Positions 42,787 to 51,689 of a stretch of DNA of 64,000 nucleotides are shown one piece after another (the stretch's first letter is position 1; each line of letters begins with the position of its first letter). The DNA comes from Sphingobacteriaceae bacterium (GTDB lineage: Bacteria; Bacteroidota; Bacteroidia; Sphingobacteriales; Sphingobacteriaceae), in contig CAHJWG010000004.1 in assembly GCA_903642215.1 (NCBI GenBank), forward strand, positions 170,602-234,601, in the 5' to 3' direction. The notes under the pieces are model-generated. The model was not told the DNA's origin. It saw only the letters and a program-made list of their open reading frames with translations, and did no database searches. The translations under genes and the position numbers were made by a program.

Positions 42787-43236
42787 ATGGAACTGGAGAA
42801 AGAAATTCAAAGCAATAAATTTGAAGATAACTATCATAAAGCAGTAGTTAACATTTCTTATACTTTTAGCTGGCTGAGTACGATTTTGCGCGCGCGGCTG
42901 GAAAAACATAAAATAACCCATCAGCAGTTTAATATTCTGCGCATTTTACGTGGCCAGTATCCAAACCCGGCAACTGTTAATTTATTAAAAGAGCGCATGA
43001 TCGATAAAATGTGTGATGCTTCCCGTATTGTTGACCGTTTGGTGCAGAAGGCATTGGTTACGCGCTGTACAAACTCGAAAGACAGGCGGGCGGTTGACAT
43101 CAGGATTAGCGACGAAGGTTTGAAAGTGCTGGCTATGATTGACCAGGAATTGAAGATGAGCGATATTTTAAACTGTAATATTACCAATGAAGAAGCGCAG
43201 GTTTTATGCACGCTGCTGGATAAACTGCGCGGATAA
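42787..43236 (+). CDS. MarR-family transcriptional regulator
   Basis: The 149-residue winged-helix protein has ITHQQFNILRILRGQYPNPATVNLLKERMIDKMCDASRIVDRLVQKALVTRCTNSKDRRAVDIRISDEGLKVL, with the recognition helix and the wing DRRAVDI typical of MarR. It likely represses a nearby or distant gene in response to a small ligand or oxidation. It ends 4 nt before the stop of the convergent ZIP transporter gene. No operator was identified. Confidence 0.92.
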   Translation: MELEKEIQSNKFEDNYHKAVVNISYTFSWLSTILRARLEKHKITHQQFNILRILRGQYPNPATVNLLKERMIDKMCDASRIVDRLVQKALVTRCTNSKDRRAVDIRISDEGLKVLAMIDQELKMSDILNCNITNEEAQVLCTLLDKLRG

Positions 43237-43240
43237 ATAG

Positions 43241-43954
43241 TTAGGTTTCTGCAAAAAAAGTAATCAGCGCAATGCCGGAACCGATTAAAACGGCAATCAT
43301 CTTCCGCATATTAAATTTATGATCAGAACTGGATTCAAACAAAATCGTGGTAGAAATATGCAGGAAAATACCAATAACGATCCCCATAATACGGGCAAAA
43401 TACTGCTGTAACCCGGCTAAAGTGGTACTTAATAAATTACTGGTAAAGTAGCCCGCCGGCGTCATCAACGCAAAAACAACCAGTAAAAACAGTATGCTTC
43501 TTTTAGGAAGTTTATTTTGCATCAGCACACTTCCTAAAGCAAAAGCGGCCGGGATGTGGTGCAAAGCAATACCAAATACCAGCTCATGCTGATGGCCTTG
43601 CGCTAAAGGCATCCCTTCTAAAAATGCGTGCAGGCATAAACTGATCATGATGCCGGAAGGAAACCCGGCTTCCTGATGCACCTGATGATGCACATGCCCG
43701 TGTTCTACACCATCCGAAAACAGTTCTAAAATCAGCTGAAACAGAAATCCGGCCATGATAAAAACGCCCACATATTTGTCGTGGCTTTGGTAAGCATCCG
43801 GGATTAAATGCAGCACCGTGATGGCAAACAAATAAGCACCGCTGAAAGAAAGAATGAGCTTGAGGTTTTTGCCCATATCTTTTTTGAACAGAAAAATACT
43901 TGCTCCTCCAAAAAAAGCACTAAAAAACAGGGGGACAACGATCCAGAACTTCAT
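43241..43954 (-). CDS. ZIP-family divalent metal transporter
   Basis: The 237-residue product has about eight hydrophobic segments, a His-rich loop (HGHVHHQVHQEAG) and the ZIP metal-site motifs SLCLHAFLEGMPLA and GIALHHIPAAFALG in helices IV and V. It imports Zn2+ or related metals. It overlaps the PAP2 gene upstream by 4 nt. Two R3 12-mers (43484 and 43494) overlap inside its coding sequence. Confidence 0.9.
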   Translation of the reverse strand: MKFWIVVPLFFSAFFGGASIFLFKKDMGKNLKLILSFSGAYLFAITVLHLIPDAYQSHDKYVGVFIMAGFLFQLILELFSDGVEHGHVHHQVHQEAGFPSGIMISLCLHAFLEGMPLAQGHQHELVFGIALHHIPAAFALGSVLMQNKLPKRSILFLLVVFALMTPAGYFTSNLLSTTLAGLQQYFARIMGIVIGIFLHISTTILFESSSDHKFNMRKMIAVLIGSGIALITFFAET

Positions 43955-44517
43955 GAATATTTTAAATATAGCCGATTATAAATCAGACCGAAGAGATAAC
44001 CAACAGCCGCGCCGAAAGCCGCCCCGGTTAATACATCAACAGGATAATGCACGCCAACGTAAACCTGTGCATAACAAATTACGGCTGCCCAAGTAATTGC
44101 TACCAGCCAGATTCGGGGCCAGTTTCGCCGGAAAGCCATACTTAAAAACAAGGCAATTGCAAAATGATCGCTGGCATGTGCCGATGGAAAACTTAAACCT
44201 GTGCCGCAAGGTACGCGGTTAACTACAGTTGGCTCAAACTGTTTATCGTTGCAGGGGCGCACTCTTTTTACATAAGCTTTAATCACCCTAACACAAACAA
44301 AATCTGCCGTGCCAACACTTAACAAAAGCAGCGCGATAAGCAGTACCGAAATTTTTTGATAGCGATAAATACTGAAACCGATTACGAAAACGTATAACGG
44401 AATCCAGGTTTTCGGTGTCCGTAAAACAGGCATCAGGTAATCAAAAACCGGGTTGCTCCAGTCACGATTAATCAAATGAAACCAATGCTGGTCGAGCTGG
44501 GTAAAAAAATCAGACAT
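43951..44517 (-). CDS. PAP2-family membrane phosphatase
   Basis: The start is the ATG at 44517 (MSDFFTQLDQHWFHLINRDW); the 44-residue upstream extension is unrelated. The 188-residue product has the three PAP2 motifs KRVRPCNDKQ, FPSAHASDHFAI and YAQVYVGVHYPVDVLTGAAFG. It probably recycles undecaprenyl pyrophosphate or acts on phosphatidic acid in the membrane. Coupled to the ZIP gene by a 4-nt overlap. Confidence 0.92.
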   Translation of the reverse strand: MSDFFTQLDQHWFHLINRDWSNPVFDYLMPVLRTPKTWIPLYVFVIGFSIYRYQKISVLLIALLLLSVGTADFVCVRVIKAYVKRVRPCNDKQFEPTVVNRVPCGTGLSFPSAHASDHFAIALFLSMAFRRNWPRIWLVAITWAAVICYAQVYVGVHYPVDVLTGAAFGAAVGYLFGLIYNRLYLKYS

Positions 44518-44642
44518 CGGCTTGTTTGTGTGATGCAAGTTTAAGTGAAATCGCGAAGATAAGTAATAACATGGCAACAAGGTTGCTTCTCTATAAACCC
44601 TAAGCCATTTATTCGTAGTTTTGTGTACTAAAATTAATATTC

Positions 44643-46034
44643 TTGACACTTATAAAATCGATTTCCGGCATCCGGGGCACAATCGGCGGAAAAGCCGGAA
44701 ATGCACTTACGCCGGCAGACATTGTAAAATTTACCGCAGCTTTTGGGAGCTGGGTGATCAAAAAAACAGGCATAAAAACAGTAGTTGTTGGCCGTGATGC
44801 ACGTATTTCCGGCCCAATGATTTTAAATTTAGTTACCGGCACGCTGCAAGGTTTGGGTATAAATGTTGTTGATCTCGGCCTTTCTACCACGCCAACGGTA
44901 GAAATTGCTGTTCCTTTAGAAAAGGCCGGCGGCGGGATTATCATCACCGCAAGCCATAATCCAAAACAGTGGAATGCTTTGAAACTGCTTAATAACGACG
45001 GCGAGTTTATAAGTGATGCTGATGGTGCCGAAGTGTTGGAATTAGCAGAAAGCGGAGAAATTAATTTTGCGGAAGTTGGCCGTTTAGGAAAGTTAAGTTT
45101 TGATAATTCTTACCTGCAAAAGCATATCGATTTAATTTTAGCGTTGCCTTTGGTTGATGCTGAAGCCATCCGTAAAGCAAATTTTAAGATTGTAGTTGAC
45201 GCGGTAAATTCTTCGGGAGGAATATTTGTTCCGGCTTTGCTACAAGCTTTGGGCGTTGAAATCATCCATGAACTGTATTGCGAACCGGATGGCGATTTCC
45301 CGCACAACCCGGAACCGCTGCCCGAAAACCTGTCGGCCTTGTCTAAAAAAGTATTGTCAAAAAATGCAGATTTAGGGATCGCGGTTGATCCGGATGTAGA
45401 TCGTTTGTGCTTCGTTTGCGAGGATGGAAATTTTTTCGGTGAAGAATATACGCTGGTTGCCGTTGCAGATTACGTTTTAAAAAGCAAAACTGGTGATACG
45501 GTTTCCAATCTTTCTTCCACGCGTGCTTTGCGCGATGTAACCGAAAAAGCAAAAGGCGAATATTTTGCTGCAGCAGTAGGCGAGGTAAACGTGGTTAACC
45601 AAATGAAAGCAGTTAAAGCCGTAATTGGCGGCGAAGGGAACGGCGGCGTAATTTATCCCGAACTACATTACGGCCGCGATGCGCTGGTTGGTATCGCGCT
45701 GTTTTTAACGCATCTGGCAAAATTTGGCAAATCCGTTTCGGTTTTGCGCAGCACTTATCCTAATTATCACATCTCCAAAAATAAAATTACCTTAACGGAT
45801 GAGATGGATATGGATGATTTGCTGGAGAAAATCCGGTTAAAATATCAGAAACAGCCGCACTCGGTTATTGATGGTTTAAAAATTGAATTCGGGACGGAAT
45901 GGGTGCATCTGCGTAAATCAAATACAGAACCGATTATCCGTATTTATTCGGAAGGAAATTCTGAGCAGGTTGCAAACAGTTTGGCCAATAAATTAATTTC
46001 CGACATCAAAGAGGTTTTAAAACCTACGGAATGA
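44643..46034 (+). CDS. glmM: Phosphoglucosamine mutase
   Basis: The 463-residue alpha-D-phosphohexomutase has the phosphoserine loop ITASHNPKQWNALKLL, metal loop DPDVDRLC, sugar loop GGEGNGGVIYPELHYGRD and C-terminal RKSNTEPIIRIYSEG. It makes glucosamine-1-phosphate for peptidoglycan and LPS. The start codon is TTG at 44643: translation MTLIKSISGIRGTIGG is the normal family N-terminus and no ATG precedes it. A TAGTTTTG box (44616-44623) may be the -7 element, leaving a leader of about 15 nt. The TGA stop is part of an R3 repeat. Confidence 0.95.
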   Translation: MTLIKSISGIRGTIGGKAGNALTPADIVKFTAAFGSWVIKKTGIKTVVVGRDARISGPMILNLVTGTLQGLGINVVDLGLSTTPTVEIAVPLEKAGGGIIITASHNPKQWNALKLLNNDGEFISDADGAEVLELAESGEINFAEVGRLGKLSFDNSYLQKHIDLILALPLVDAEAIRKANFKIVVDAVNSSGGIFVPALLQALGVEIIHELYCEPDGDFPHNPEPLPENLSALSKKVLSKNADLGIAVDPDVDRLCFVCEDGNFFGEEYTLVAVADYVLKSKTGDTVSNLSSTRALRDVTEKAKGEYFAAAVGEVNVVNQMKAVKAVIGGEGNGGVIYPELHYGRDALVGIALFLTHLAKFGKSVSVLRSTYPNYHISKNKITLTDEMDMDDLLEKIRLKYQKQPHSVIDGLKIEFGTEWVHLRKSNTEPIIRIYSEGNSEQVANSLANKLISDIKEVLKPTE

Positions 46035-46045
46035 TGCTTCTTTTA
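46034..46045 (-). repeat. R3 12-mer overlapping the glmM stop codon
   Basis: TGATGCTTCTTTTATC, where TGA (46032-46034) is the glmM stop. Confidence 0.75.
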
Positions 46046-46073
46046 TCACCTAAATTTCATCATCAAAATTAAA

Positions 46074-47222
46074 ATGCCTATGCGAGTTTATTTAGATAAT
46101 GCCGCTACCACGCCGATTGATCAGGAGGTTTTAAGAGAAGTAATGCAGGTGATGGAAACCTGTTACGGCAATCCGTCGTCTATCCACGCTTTTGGCCGCG
46201 AAGCCAGAACGGTTGTTGAAAAAGCGCGTAAAACAATAGCAGGACTTTTACATGCTTCTCCGGCAGAAATATTTTTTACTTCAGGCGGCACCGAAGCTGA
46301 TAATATGGCTATCCGCTGCGCCATTACTGATTTAAAAATTAAACATGCCATCACCAGTGAAATTGAACACCATGCGGTTTTGCATACTTTAAAAGCACTT
46401 GAAAAAGCCGGAACGATCAAACTCAGTTTTGTAAATATTGATGATAAAGGAAACATCGATTTTGTACATTTAGAGCAGTTGCTGCAGGAAAATGAACGGA
46501 GTTTTGTTTCGCTGATGCATGCTAATAACGAAATTGCAACGTTAACCGATATTGAAAATGTAGGTTTGATGTGCGAACAGTACAACGCAGTTTTTCATTG
46601 TGACACCGTGCAAACGATGGGGCATTATCCGCACGACGTAAATAAATTGAAAGTTGATTTTTTAGTTGGCGCAGCACATAAATTACACGGGCCAAAAGGA
46701 GTAGGGTTTTTATACGTTAATCATCGCATCAAAATAAAACCGCTGATTTATGGTGGTTCGCAGGAGCGGAATATGCGCGGCGGTACAGAAAATGTTTACG
46801 GAATTGCCGGTTTTGCCAAAGCTTTGCAGCTGGCTTATCAGGAAATGGACGAACATAAAAATTATATTCTCGGCCTAAAAACTTATATGATGGCGCAGTT
46901 GCTCGAAGCAATTCCGGATGTGCAGTTTAATGGCGAAACCGATCCCGGTAAAAGTTTATACACCGTTTTAAATGTTTCTTTCCCGGAAATGGAAATGGCC
47001 GATATGTTACTTTTTAGCTTAGATATTGCCGGGATTTCGGCTTCCGGCGGCAGTGCCTGCAGTTCGGGCACAGATATCGGTTCGCATGTTTTAACCGGGA
47101 TTGGCGCAAAACCGGAAAGGCCGGCTATCCGTTTTTCATTTTCCAAATACAATACCAAAGCAGAAATTGACTACACGGTTTCTAAATTAAAAGAAATTTG
47201 TGTGAGTAAAATGCAGGCTTAA
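46074..47222 (+). CDS. Cysteine desulfurase (NifS/IscS family)
   Basis: The 382-residue PLP enzyme has VYLDNAATTPIDQEVL, TSGGTEADNMAI, the cofactor lysine in AAHKLHGPKGVGFLYV, and the active-site cysteine in SASGGSACSSGTDIGSHVL. The shorter Cys loop matches the group I (NifS/IscS) type. It moves sulfur from cysteine to Fe-S scaffolds or tRNA. No isc scaffold genes are adjacent. Two in-frame ATGs (46074 and 46080) are possible starts. Confidence 0.93.
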   Translation: MPMRVYLDNAATTPIDQEVLREVMQVMETCYGNPSSIHAFGREARTVVEKARKTIAGLLHASPAEIFFTSGGTEADNMAIRCAITDLKIKHAITSEIEHHAVLHTLKALEKAGTIKLSFVNIDDKGNIDFVHLEQLLQENERSFVSLMHANNEIATLTDIENVGLMCEQYNAVFHCDTVQTMGHYPHDVNKLKVDFLVGAAHKLHGPKGVGFLYVNHRIKIKPLIYGGSQERNMRGGTENVYGIAGFAKALQLAYQEMDEHKNYILGLKTYMMAQLLEAIPDVQFNGETDPGKSLYTVLNVSFPEMEMADMLLFSLDIAGISASGGSACSSGTDIGSHVLTGIGAKPERPAIRFSFSKYNTKAEIDYTVSKLKEICVSKMQA

Positions 47223-47333
47223 AATAAGGTTTAGCAGGGATGCTTTTTTTATCAGCAAAAATTATATTTCTGCAAACAATGAGATATTTTATTTGCTTTT
47301 GGTATTACATATTAAAACGCTAAAATTAAATTT

Positions 47334-47729
47334 ATGACACTTATTAATGCCACCAGCTTAAATGATCAGGTTGATTATTCAAGTGCTAACAACAGCTTTG
47401 CAGAACAAACTTTGAATTCTATCTTTAATGTTTCTCCTCGGAATGCCGTTGAAGAGGATGACGATGATGACATTGATGAAACAGTTCCTGATCCGGATGA
47501 AGACGAATTATATGACGATGAAGACGATGATACTTTTCCGGACGACGATGAGTTGGACGCAGTGGACACCGACGACGATGCAGGTGTAATTGATGACGAT
47601 GATTTGGACGACGATGATGATAAAGGAAGCGTAACTTCCGGCTTAAACAATCCGTCGTCATTTGCAGACCGACCGGTTGGCCGTACAACCGGCCGTATGA
47701 CAGATCATGAACCAGGTTCCGGCCAATAA
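47334..47729 (+). CDS. Second acidic Asp-rich protein of unknown function
   Basis: The 131-residue protein has a long acidic centre (VEEDDDDDIDETVPDPDEDELYDDEDDDTFPDDDELD) flanked by Asn/Ser/Thr-rich ends and the tail GRTTGRMTDHEPGSGQ. It is disordered, with no signal peptide. It is similar in design to the protein at 5937-6521. An R3-derived terminator follows. Function unknown. The ATG start, single gene unit and terminator support a real gene. Confidence 0.7.
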   Translation: MTLINATSLNDQVDYSSANNSFAEQTLNSIFNVSPRNAVEEDDDDDIDETVPDPDEDELYDDEDDDTFPDDDELDAVDTDDDAGVIDDDDLDDDDDKGSVTSGLNNPSSFADRPVGRTTGRMTDHEPGSGQ

Positions 47730-47748
47730 TCAATAATTTTGATTTAAC

Positions 47749-47783
47749 AAAAAAGGGGTGCTAAAAGAAGCATCCCTTTTTTT
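47749..47783. terminator. Bidirectional terminator containing an R3 12-mer
   Basis: AAAAAAGGG...GTGCT pairs with AGCAT...CCCTTTTTT; the loop-side arm is the 12-mer TAAAAGAAGCAT (47762). It lies between the convergent acidic-protein and ABC-F genes. Confidence 0.8.
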
Positions 47784-47816
47784 ATAGAAAAATTATTTTT
47801 TGCTGAATTTTAGCTT

Positions 47817-49445
47817 TTACGCCATTGCATAAAGTTCATCCTGCTGCTTTTTAACAGTTCCACTATTGATAAATTCATCATAACCCATCAGCTTATCAAT
47901 TACGCCGCCCGGCGTTAATTCCACAATTCTATTTGCAACGGTTTGGGTTAATTCATGATCCCTTGAAGTAAATAAAATTGTTCCGCGGAAATCTTTCATA
48001 CCATTATTTAAAGCCGTAATAGATTCTAAATCCAAATGATTGGTGGGTTCGTCAAACAGCAAAACGTTGGCATGCTGCAGCATCATCCGCGAAAACATAC
48101 AACGCATTTTTTCTCCTCCGGAAAGCACGGTTGATTTTTTCAATACTTCTTCACCCGAAAATAGCATTCGCCCTAAAAAGCCGCGGATAAACTGATCGTC
48201 TTTTTCGCCTTCGGAATATTCACGCAGCCAGTCGATCAGGTTTTCGTCTTTTCCTTTAAAATATCCTAAATTATCCATCGGGATATCAGCCGTTTTAATG
48301 GTTACGCCCCATTTAAAACTGCCTTTATAATCCTGATCGCGGCCGGTTAAAATATCGTAAAAAGCAGTGGTAGCCAAACTATTTTGCGATAGCATCGCAA
48401 TTTTATCACCTTTGTTAACCATTAAATTTATACCCGAAAACAATACTTCGCCATGCAAAGTTTTACTTAGGTTTTCAATCTGCAGGATTTGATCGCCTGC
48501 TTCCCTGCCTAAATTATTAAATAAAATAGCAGGATATTTTCGGTTGGAAGGTTTAATCTCATCCAAGTTGATTTTATCCAACGCTTTTTTCCGGCTGGTT
48601 GCCTGTTTGGATTTGGAAGCGTTTGCGCTGAAACGGCGGATAAATTCCTGCAGCTCCTTCACGCGATCTTCCGTCTTTTTATTCTGATCGGAACGTTGTT
48701 TCAAAGCCAGCTGACTGGATTCGTACCAGAAAGAATAATTGCCGGTATAGATCGTCATTTTAGCAAAATCGATATCCACCACGTGCGTACAAACGGTATC
48801 CAGAAAGTGCCTGTCGTGCGAAACCACCAAAACAATCGCTTCATAAGTAGCCAAAAAATCTTCCAGCCACGCTATTGTATTGATATCCAAATCATTGGTT
48901 GGCTCATCCAGCAGTAAAATGTCCGGACTGCCAAACAGTGCCTGCGCCAATAAAACCCGCACTTTCTGGTTTCCATCCAGCTCTTTTAACTGTTTGTAAT
49001 GCAAATCTTCTTTTATGCCGAGGTTGCTTAAAAGCGTAGCGGCATTGCTTTCTGCATTCCAGCCGTCCATTTCGGCAAAAAGGTTTTCCAGTTCGCCGGC
49101 CCGTTCGCCGTCTTTGTCGGTAAAATCCTCTTTTAAGTAAATAGCGTCTTTTTCCTTCATCACGGCATACATTTCTTTATGGCCGATCAAAACGGTTTCG
49201 ATCACGCTAAATTCATCAAATTCGTAGTGGTTTTGGTTGAGGACAGCCATGCGCTCGCCCGGCGAAAAACTAACTGTGCCGCTGGTAGGATCAATTTCTT
49301 TAGATAAAATTTTTAAAAAGGTAGATTTTCCCGCGCCGTTTGCACCGATAATGCCATAGCAGTTGCCTTGGGTAAACTTGAGGTTAACATCTTCAAAAAG
49401 GGTACGTTTGCCGTAACGCAGCGATAGGTTGGATACCGTAATCAT
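47817..49445 (-). CDS. ABC-F family ATPase (YbiT-like)
   Basis: The 542-residue product has two ABC domains and no membrane segments: GIIGANGAGKSTFLKIL with LLLDEPTNDLD in the first, and KIAMLSQNSLATTAFYDIL with VLSGGEKMRCMFSRMML and LLFDEPTNHLD in the second. The linker between them (about 240-300) is charged. The second Walker A is unusual (SQNSLATT, with no GKS). ABC-F proteins act on the ribosome, and the YbiT type is a translation factor rather than an exporter. A TAACTTTG box lies about 20 nt upstream of the start. Confidence 0.9.
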   Translation of the reverse strand: MITVSNLSLRYGKRTLFEDVNLKFTQGNCYGIIGANGAGKSTFLKILSKEIDPTSGTVSFSPGERMAVLNQNHYEFDEFSVIETVLIGHKEMYAVMKEKDAIYLKEDFTDKDGERAGELENLFAEMDGWNAESNAATLLSNLGIKEDLHYKQLKELDGNQKVRVLLAQALFGSPDILLLDEPTNDLDINTIAWLEDFLATYEAIVLVVSHDRHFLDTVCTHVVDIDFAKMTIYTGNYSFWYESSQLALKQRSDQNKKTEDRVKELQEFIRRFSANASKSKQATSRKKALDKINLDEIKPSNRKYPAILFNNLGREAGDQILQIENLSKTLHGEVLFSGINLMVNKGDKIAMLSQNSLATTAFYDILTGRDQDYKGSFKWGVTIKTADIPMDNLGYFKGKDENLIDWLREYSEGEKDDQFIRGFLGRMLFSGEEVLKKSTVLSGGEKMRCMFSRMMLQHANVLLFDEPTNHLDLESITALNNGMKDFRGTILFTSRDHELTQTVANRIVELTPGGVIDKLMGYDEFINSGTVKKQQDELYAMA

Positions 49446-49564
49446 GTTGTACTAATTTTGCTGCAAAGTTAAAGCTAATCACTTAATTTTTAGAGGCGGA
49501 TTTGCTTTTAATTTGATTATAACTCCTTATAAAAGCCAATATCTTTTTACAGCGGTAAAAACCG

Positions 49565-49576
49565 ATACTTCTTTTA
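49565..49576 (-). repeat. R3 dispersed 12-mer
   Basis: GATACTTCTTTTATAAG, in the 277-nt gap between the ABC-F and cytochrome genes. Confidence 0.65.
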
Positions 49577-49658
49577 TAAGTTAAAAAATTTTTAGCTATG
49601 TACAGTAATGCAGGGTTTATTTCTCTTTAAATTCCCGGAAAGAGATTTATTATAATAG

Positions 49659-49696
49659 AAAAGAGGCTCATCATAATTTATGATGCAGCCTCTTTT
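49659..49696. terminator. Strong terminator after the cytochrome gene
   Basis: AAAAGAGGCT(CATCATAA) pairs with (TTATGATG)CAGCCTCTTTT, a long stem with flanking A and T runs, 27 nt after the minus-strand cytochrome stop. Confidence 0.8.
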
Positions 49697-49722
49697 TGAT
49701 GAAAATATCCTACGCTACTTCA

Positions 49723-50136
49723 TCATTTTTCATCTTTAATTTCCGGATGCGCTTCGCCGTGGTGGCAGGTATTACAGTTTACCTCCGCCATCGCCATCAT
49801 TCCGTCTGAACCTTTTTTAACATGGAAAAATTTTTTGTTGATCTTGCCCGTCATGGTGTACATCTGCCGCGCCATTTCCTTTTCCGGTTTGGCATCGCTT
49901 GCCCAATTCATTTTTCGCGGATTATCCGGCGAAGCCGCATGGCAAAAATTACAGCGCACGCCTAAAGCAACTTTCCATTCGTCCATCACATGGTCTAAAT
50001 CATCCTTGCTGATATTTTTAGGAAGCACTTTTAAATTACGCTTAGGTTGTACTGTTTCCTGCAGATTAGCGGTTGCGCCCATCGCAGCAACGGCAGTAAT
50101 CAACAAAGAAAATATGAATGTTTTCGGCTTGATCAT
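49723..50136 (-). CDS. Secreted c-type cytochrome with two haem motifs
   Basis: The start is taken at the ATG at 50136 (MIKPKTFIFSLLITAVAAMG...); another ATG at 50166 would add 10 residues before the signal peptide. The 137-residue product has CNFCH (62-66) and CNTCH (121-125). It resembles the small reaction-centre-cytochrome-like family of Bacteroidota (HVMDEWKVALGVRCNFCHAASPD). It is periplasmic; an electron-transfer role is likely, its partner unknown. Confidence 0.85.
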   Translation of the reverse strand: MIKPKTFIFSLLITAVAAMGATANLQETVQPKRNLKVLPKNISKDDLDHVMDEWKVALGVRCNFCHAASPDNPRKMNWASDAKPEKEMARQMYTMTGKINKKFFHVKKGSDGMMAMAEVNCNTCHHGEAHPEIKDEK

Positions 50137-50309
50137 AACAATTTTTTGGTGAAGCAATTTATACATTTAGCCTAATATTACAATCGTGTAACAGAAAAAT
50201 CAGGTTTAAGTATTTTTTAAAAAAACTGATAATTGGAAATCCGCATAAATTACATACTCCTTTTAGCGGTATTTATATATAAATTATGCCGGCCTTTTTT
50301 TCATTTTGA

Positions 50310-50317
50310 TAGATTTG
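50310..50317 (+). promoter_or_regulatory. Candidate -7 box of proB
   Basis: TAGATTTG matches TAnnTTTG, about 20 nt before the TTG start of proB. A -33 TTG at correct spacing is not clear. Confidence 0.4.
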
Positions 50318-50336
50318 AACCTAAATTAAATCAGTT

Positions 50337-51371
50337 TTGACAAAACCCATTTTGGTCATCAAGTTCGGTACGGCTTCCATCACCCAAAAAAACGGCGAGC
50401 CGGATGAGCATGTAATTGCAGAAATTGCCCGGCAGGTTGCAGTGTTGCATCCGCAATATAATGTAGTGCTGGTTTCTTCCGGTGCGGTTGGTGCAGGCAA
50501 ACAGTTTATCAAAAATTACAGCGGGACAATTAGTGAGCGCAAAGCTGCCGCCGCTATTGGTAACCCGCTGTTAATCAGCAAATACGCATACTGTTTTTAT
50601 CCGTATAAAATCAATATCGCGCAAAGTTTATGTGAGCGCAGGCATTTTTCCGACCGGAAACAGTTTTTACAATTGAAGAAAACCTATGAAGAATTATGGG
50701 CGAACAACATAATTCCAGTGGCTAATGAAAACGATGTGGTAAGTGATTTGGAGTTGAAGTTTTCTGACAATGATGAACTGGCCACGCTGATTGCCGTCGG
50801 GTTTGGTGCGTCGTTATTACTTTTCAGCACATCCGTTCCCGGAGTTTTAGATGTGGATGGAAACGTAATTCCGCAAATTGATGTGATTGATAAAAACGCG
50901 CTGTCTTTAGCTAATAAAGAAAAATCTGCTTTGGGTTTAGGCGGAATGGTTTCCAAGTTAACCTTTGCGCGTTTGGCAACGCAAATGGGCATAAAAGTTG
51001 TCATTTTCGGAATCCGTGCGGAAGACGGAATCCTCAATGCCATCAAAGAAAAAACCGGAACGCTTTGTTTACCACAAGATTGTACCATGCCGGCACGCAA
51101 AAAATGGCTGGCCAGCGGCAGTTTGGTTACCGGTAAATTACAAGTTGATGCCGGCGCGCAACAAGCTTTACAAAACGGAAAAAGTTTGCTGGCCATCGGT
51201 ATTCTCCAAATTATTGAGAAATTTGAGAACGGTGAAGTTTTTGAGATTTTGGATGAACAGAATCAGGCCATTGCCGTGGCTCGTGCAAGAATTGCTTCGG
51301 ATGAAATCAGCTTAAATCAAAAAACAGAAAAAGTTACCGTGGCACATGCGGATGAGATTGTGTTGTTATAG
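50337..51371 (+). CDS. proB: Glutamate 5-kinase
   Basis: The 344-residue amino-acid kinase has ILVIKFGTASITQKNG, VVLVSSGAVGAGK, NDVVSDLELKFSDNDELATLIAVGFGASLLLFSTSVPGVLDVDG and GLGGMVSKLTFARLATQMGIKVVIFG. It makes gamma-glutamyl phosphate, the first step of proline synthesis. It starts with TTG (50337), because the homologous N-terminus begins there with no ATG. The next gene is proA, but a hairpin-ended repeat element fills the 381 nt between them. One R3 12-mer lies inside at 50588. Proline may act with trehalose as an osmolyte (inference). Confidence 0.93.
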   Translation: MTKPILVIKFGTASITQKNGEPDEHVIAEIARQVAVLHPQYNVVLVSSGAVGAGKQFIKNYSGTISERKAAAAIGNPLLISKYAYCFYPYKINIAQSLCERRHFSDRKQFLQLKKTYEELWANNIIPVANENDVVSDLELKFSDNDELATLIAVGFGASLLLFSTSVPGVLDVDGNVIPQIDVIDKNALSLANKEKSALGLGGMVSKLTFARLATQMGIKVVIFGIRAEDGILNAIKEKTGTLCLPQDCTMPARKKWLASGSLVTGKLQVDAGAQQALQNGKSLLAIGILQIIEKFENGEVFEILDEQNQAIAVARARIASDEISLNQKTEKVTVAHADEIVLL

Positions 51372-51380
51372 ATGTTTTAA

Positions 51381-51689
51381 CGTTCTTTTTCCTTGATGAA
51401 AAAGAACCAAAAAATCAAGACAAACCCGATTCCTCCGGGCGTTTTGTCGGTCCTTCCCGCTTGGGTTTATACCTTGCAAACGGCTCGGTAAACAATCCGA
51501 AAAATTATCAAACTAAATAGATGCTTTGAAAATTCAGCATGACAAGCCGAACACCATGCAACACCATAAAGGTAGTCACCTAAGCGCGCTGGCCTGAATG
51601 CCGCCCGGAGGCGATCCGGCATTCTTGATTTTTTGGTTCTTTTGTATCAAGACAAAAGAACATAATCTCAAGCAACCGAAGGTTTGCTT
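51381..51689. repeat. R1 hairpin-ended repeat element, copy 2, between proB and proA
   Basis: Left hairpin GTTCTTTTTC-loop-GAAAAAGAAC (base pair swapped relative to copy 1), second hairpin GACAAA...TTTGTC with CCTCCGGGCG loop sequence, TACCTTGCAAA, an AT-rich middle, GTAGTCACCTAAGCGCGCTGG, hairpin GAATGCCG/CGGCATTC (51596-51624) with loop CCCGGAGGCGATC, and GTTCTTTTGT-loop-ACAAAAGAAC. It is followed by a small hairpin AAGCAACC/GGTTTGCTT. It ends about 60 nt before the proA ATG. Confidence 0.85.

Noticed and set aside
47375..47650. Serine-rich frame antisense to the acidic protein
   Set aside because: Asp codons GAT/GAC read backwards as Ser/Val; this is a shadow of the acidic gene. The same holds for 6187-6423.
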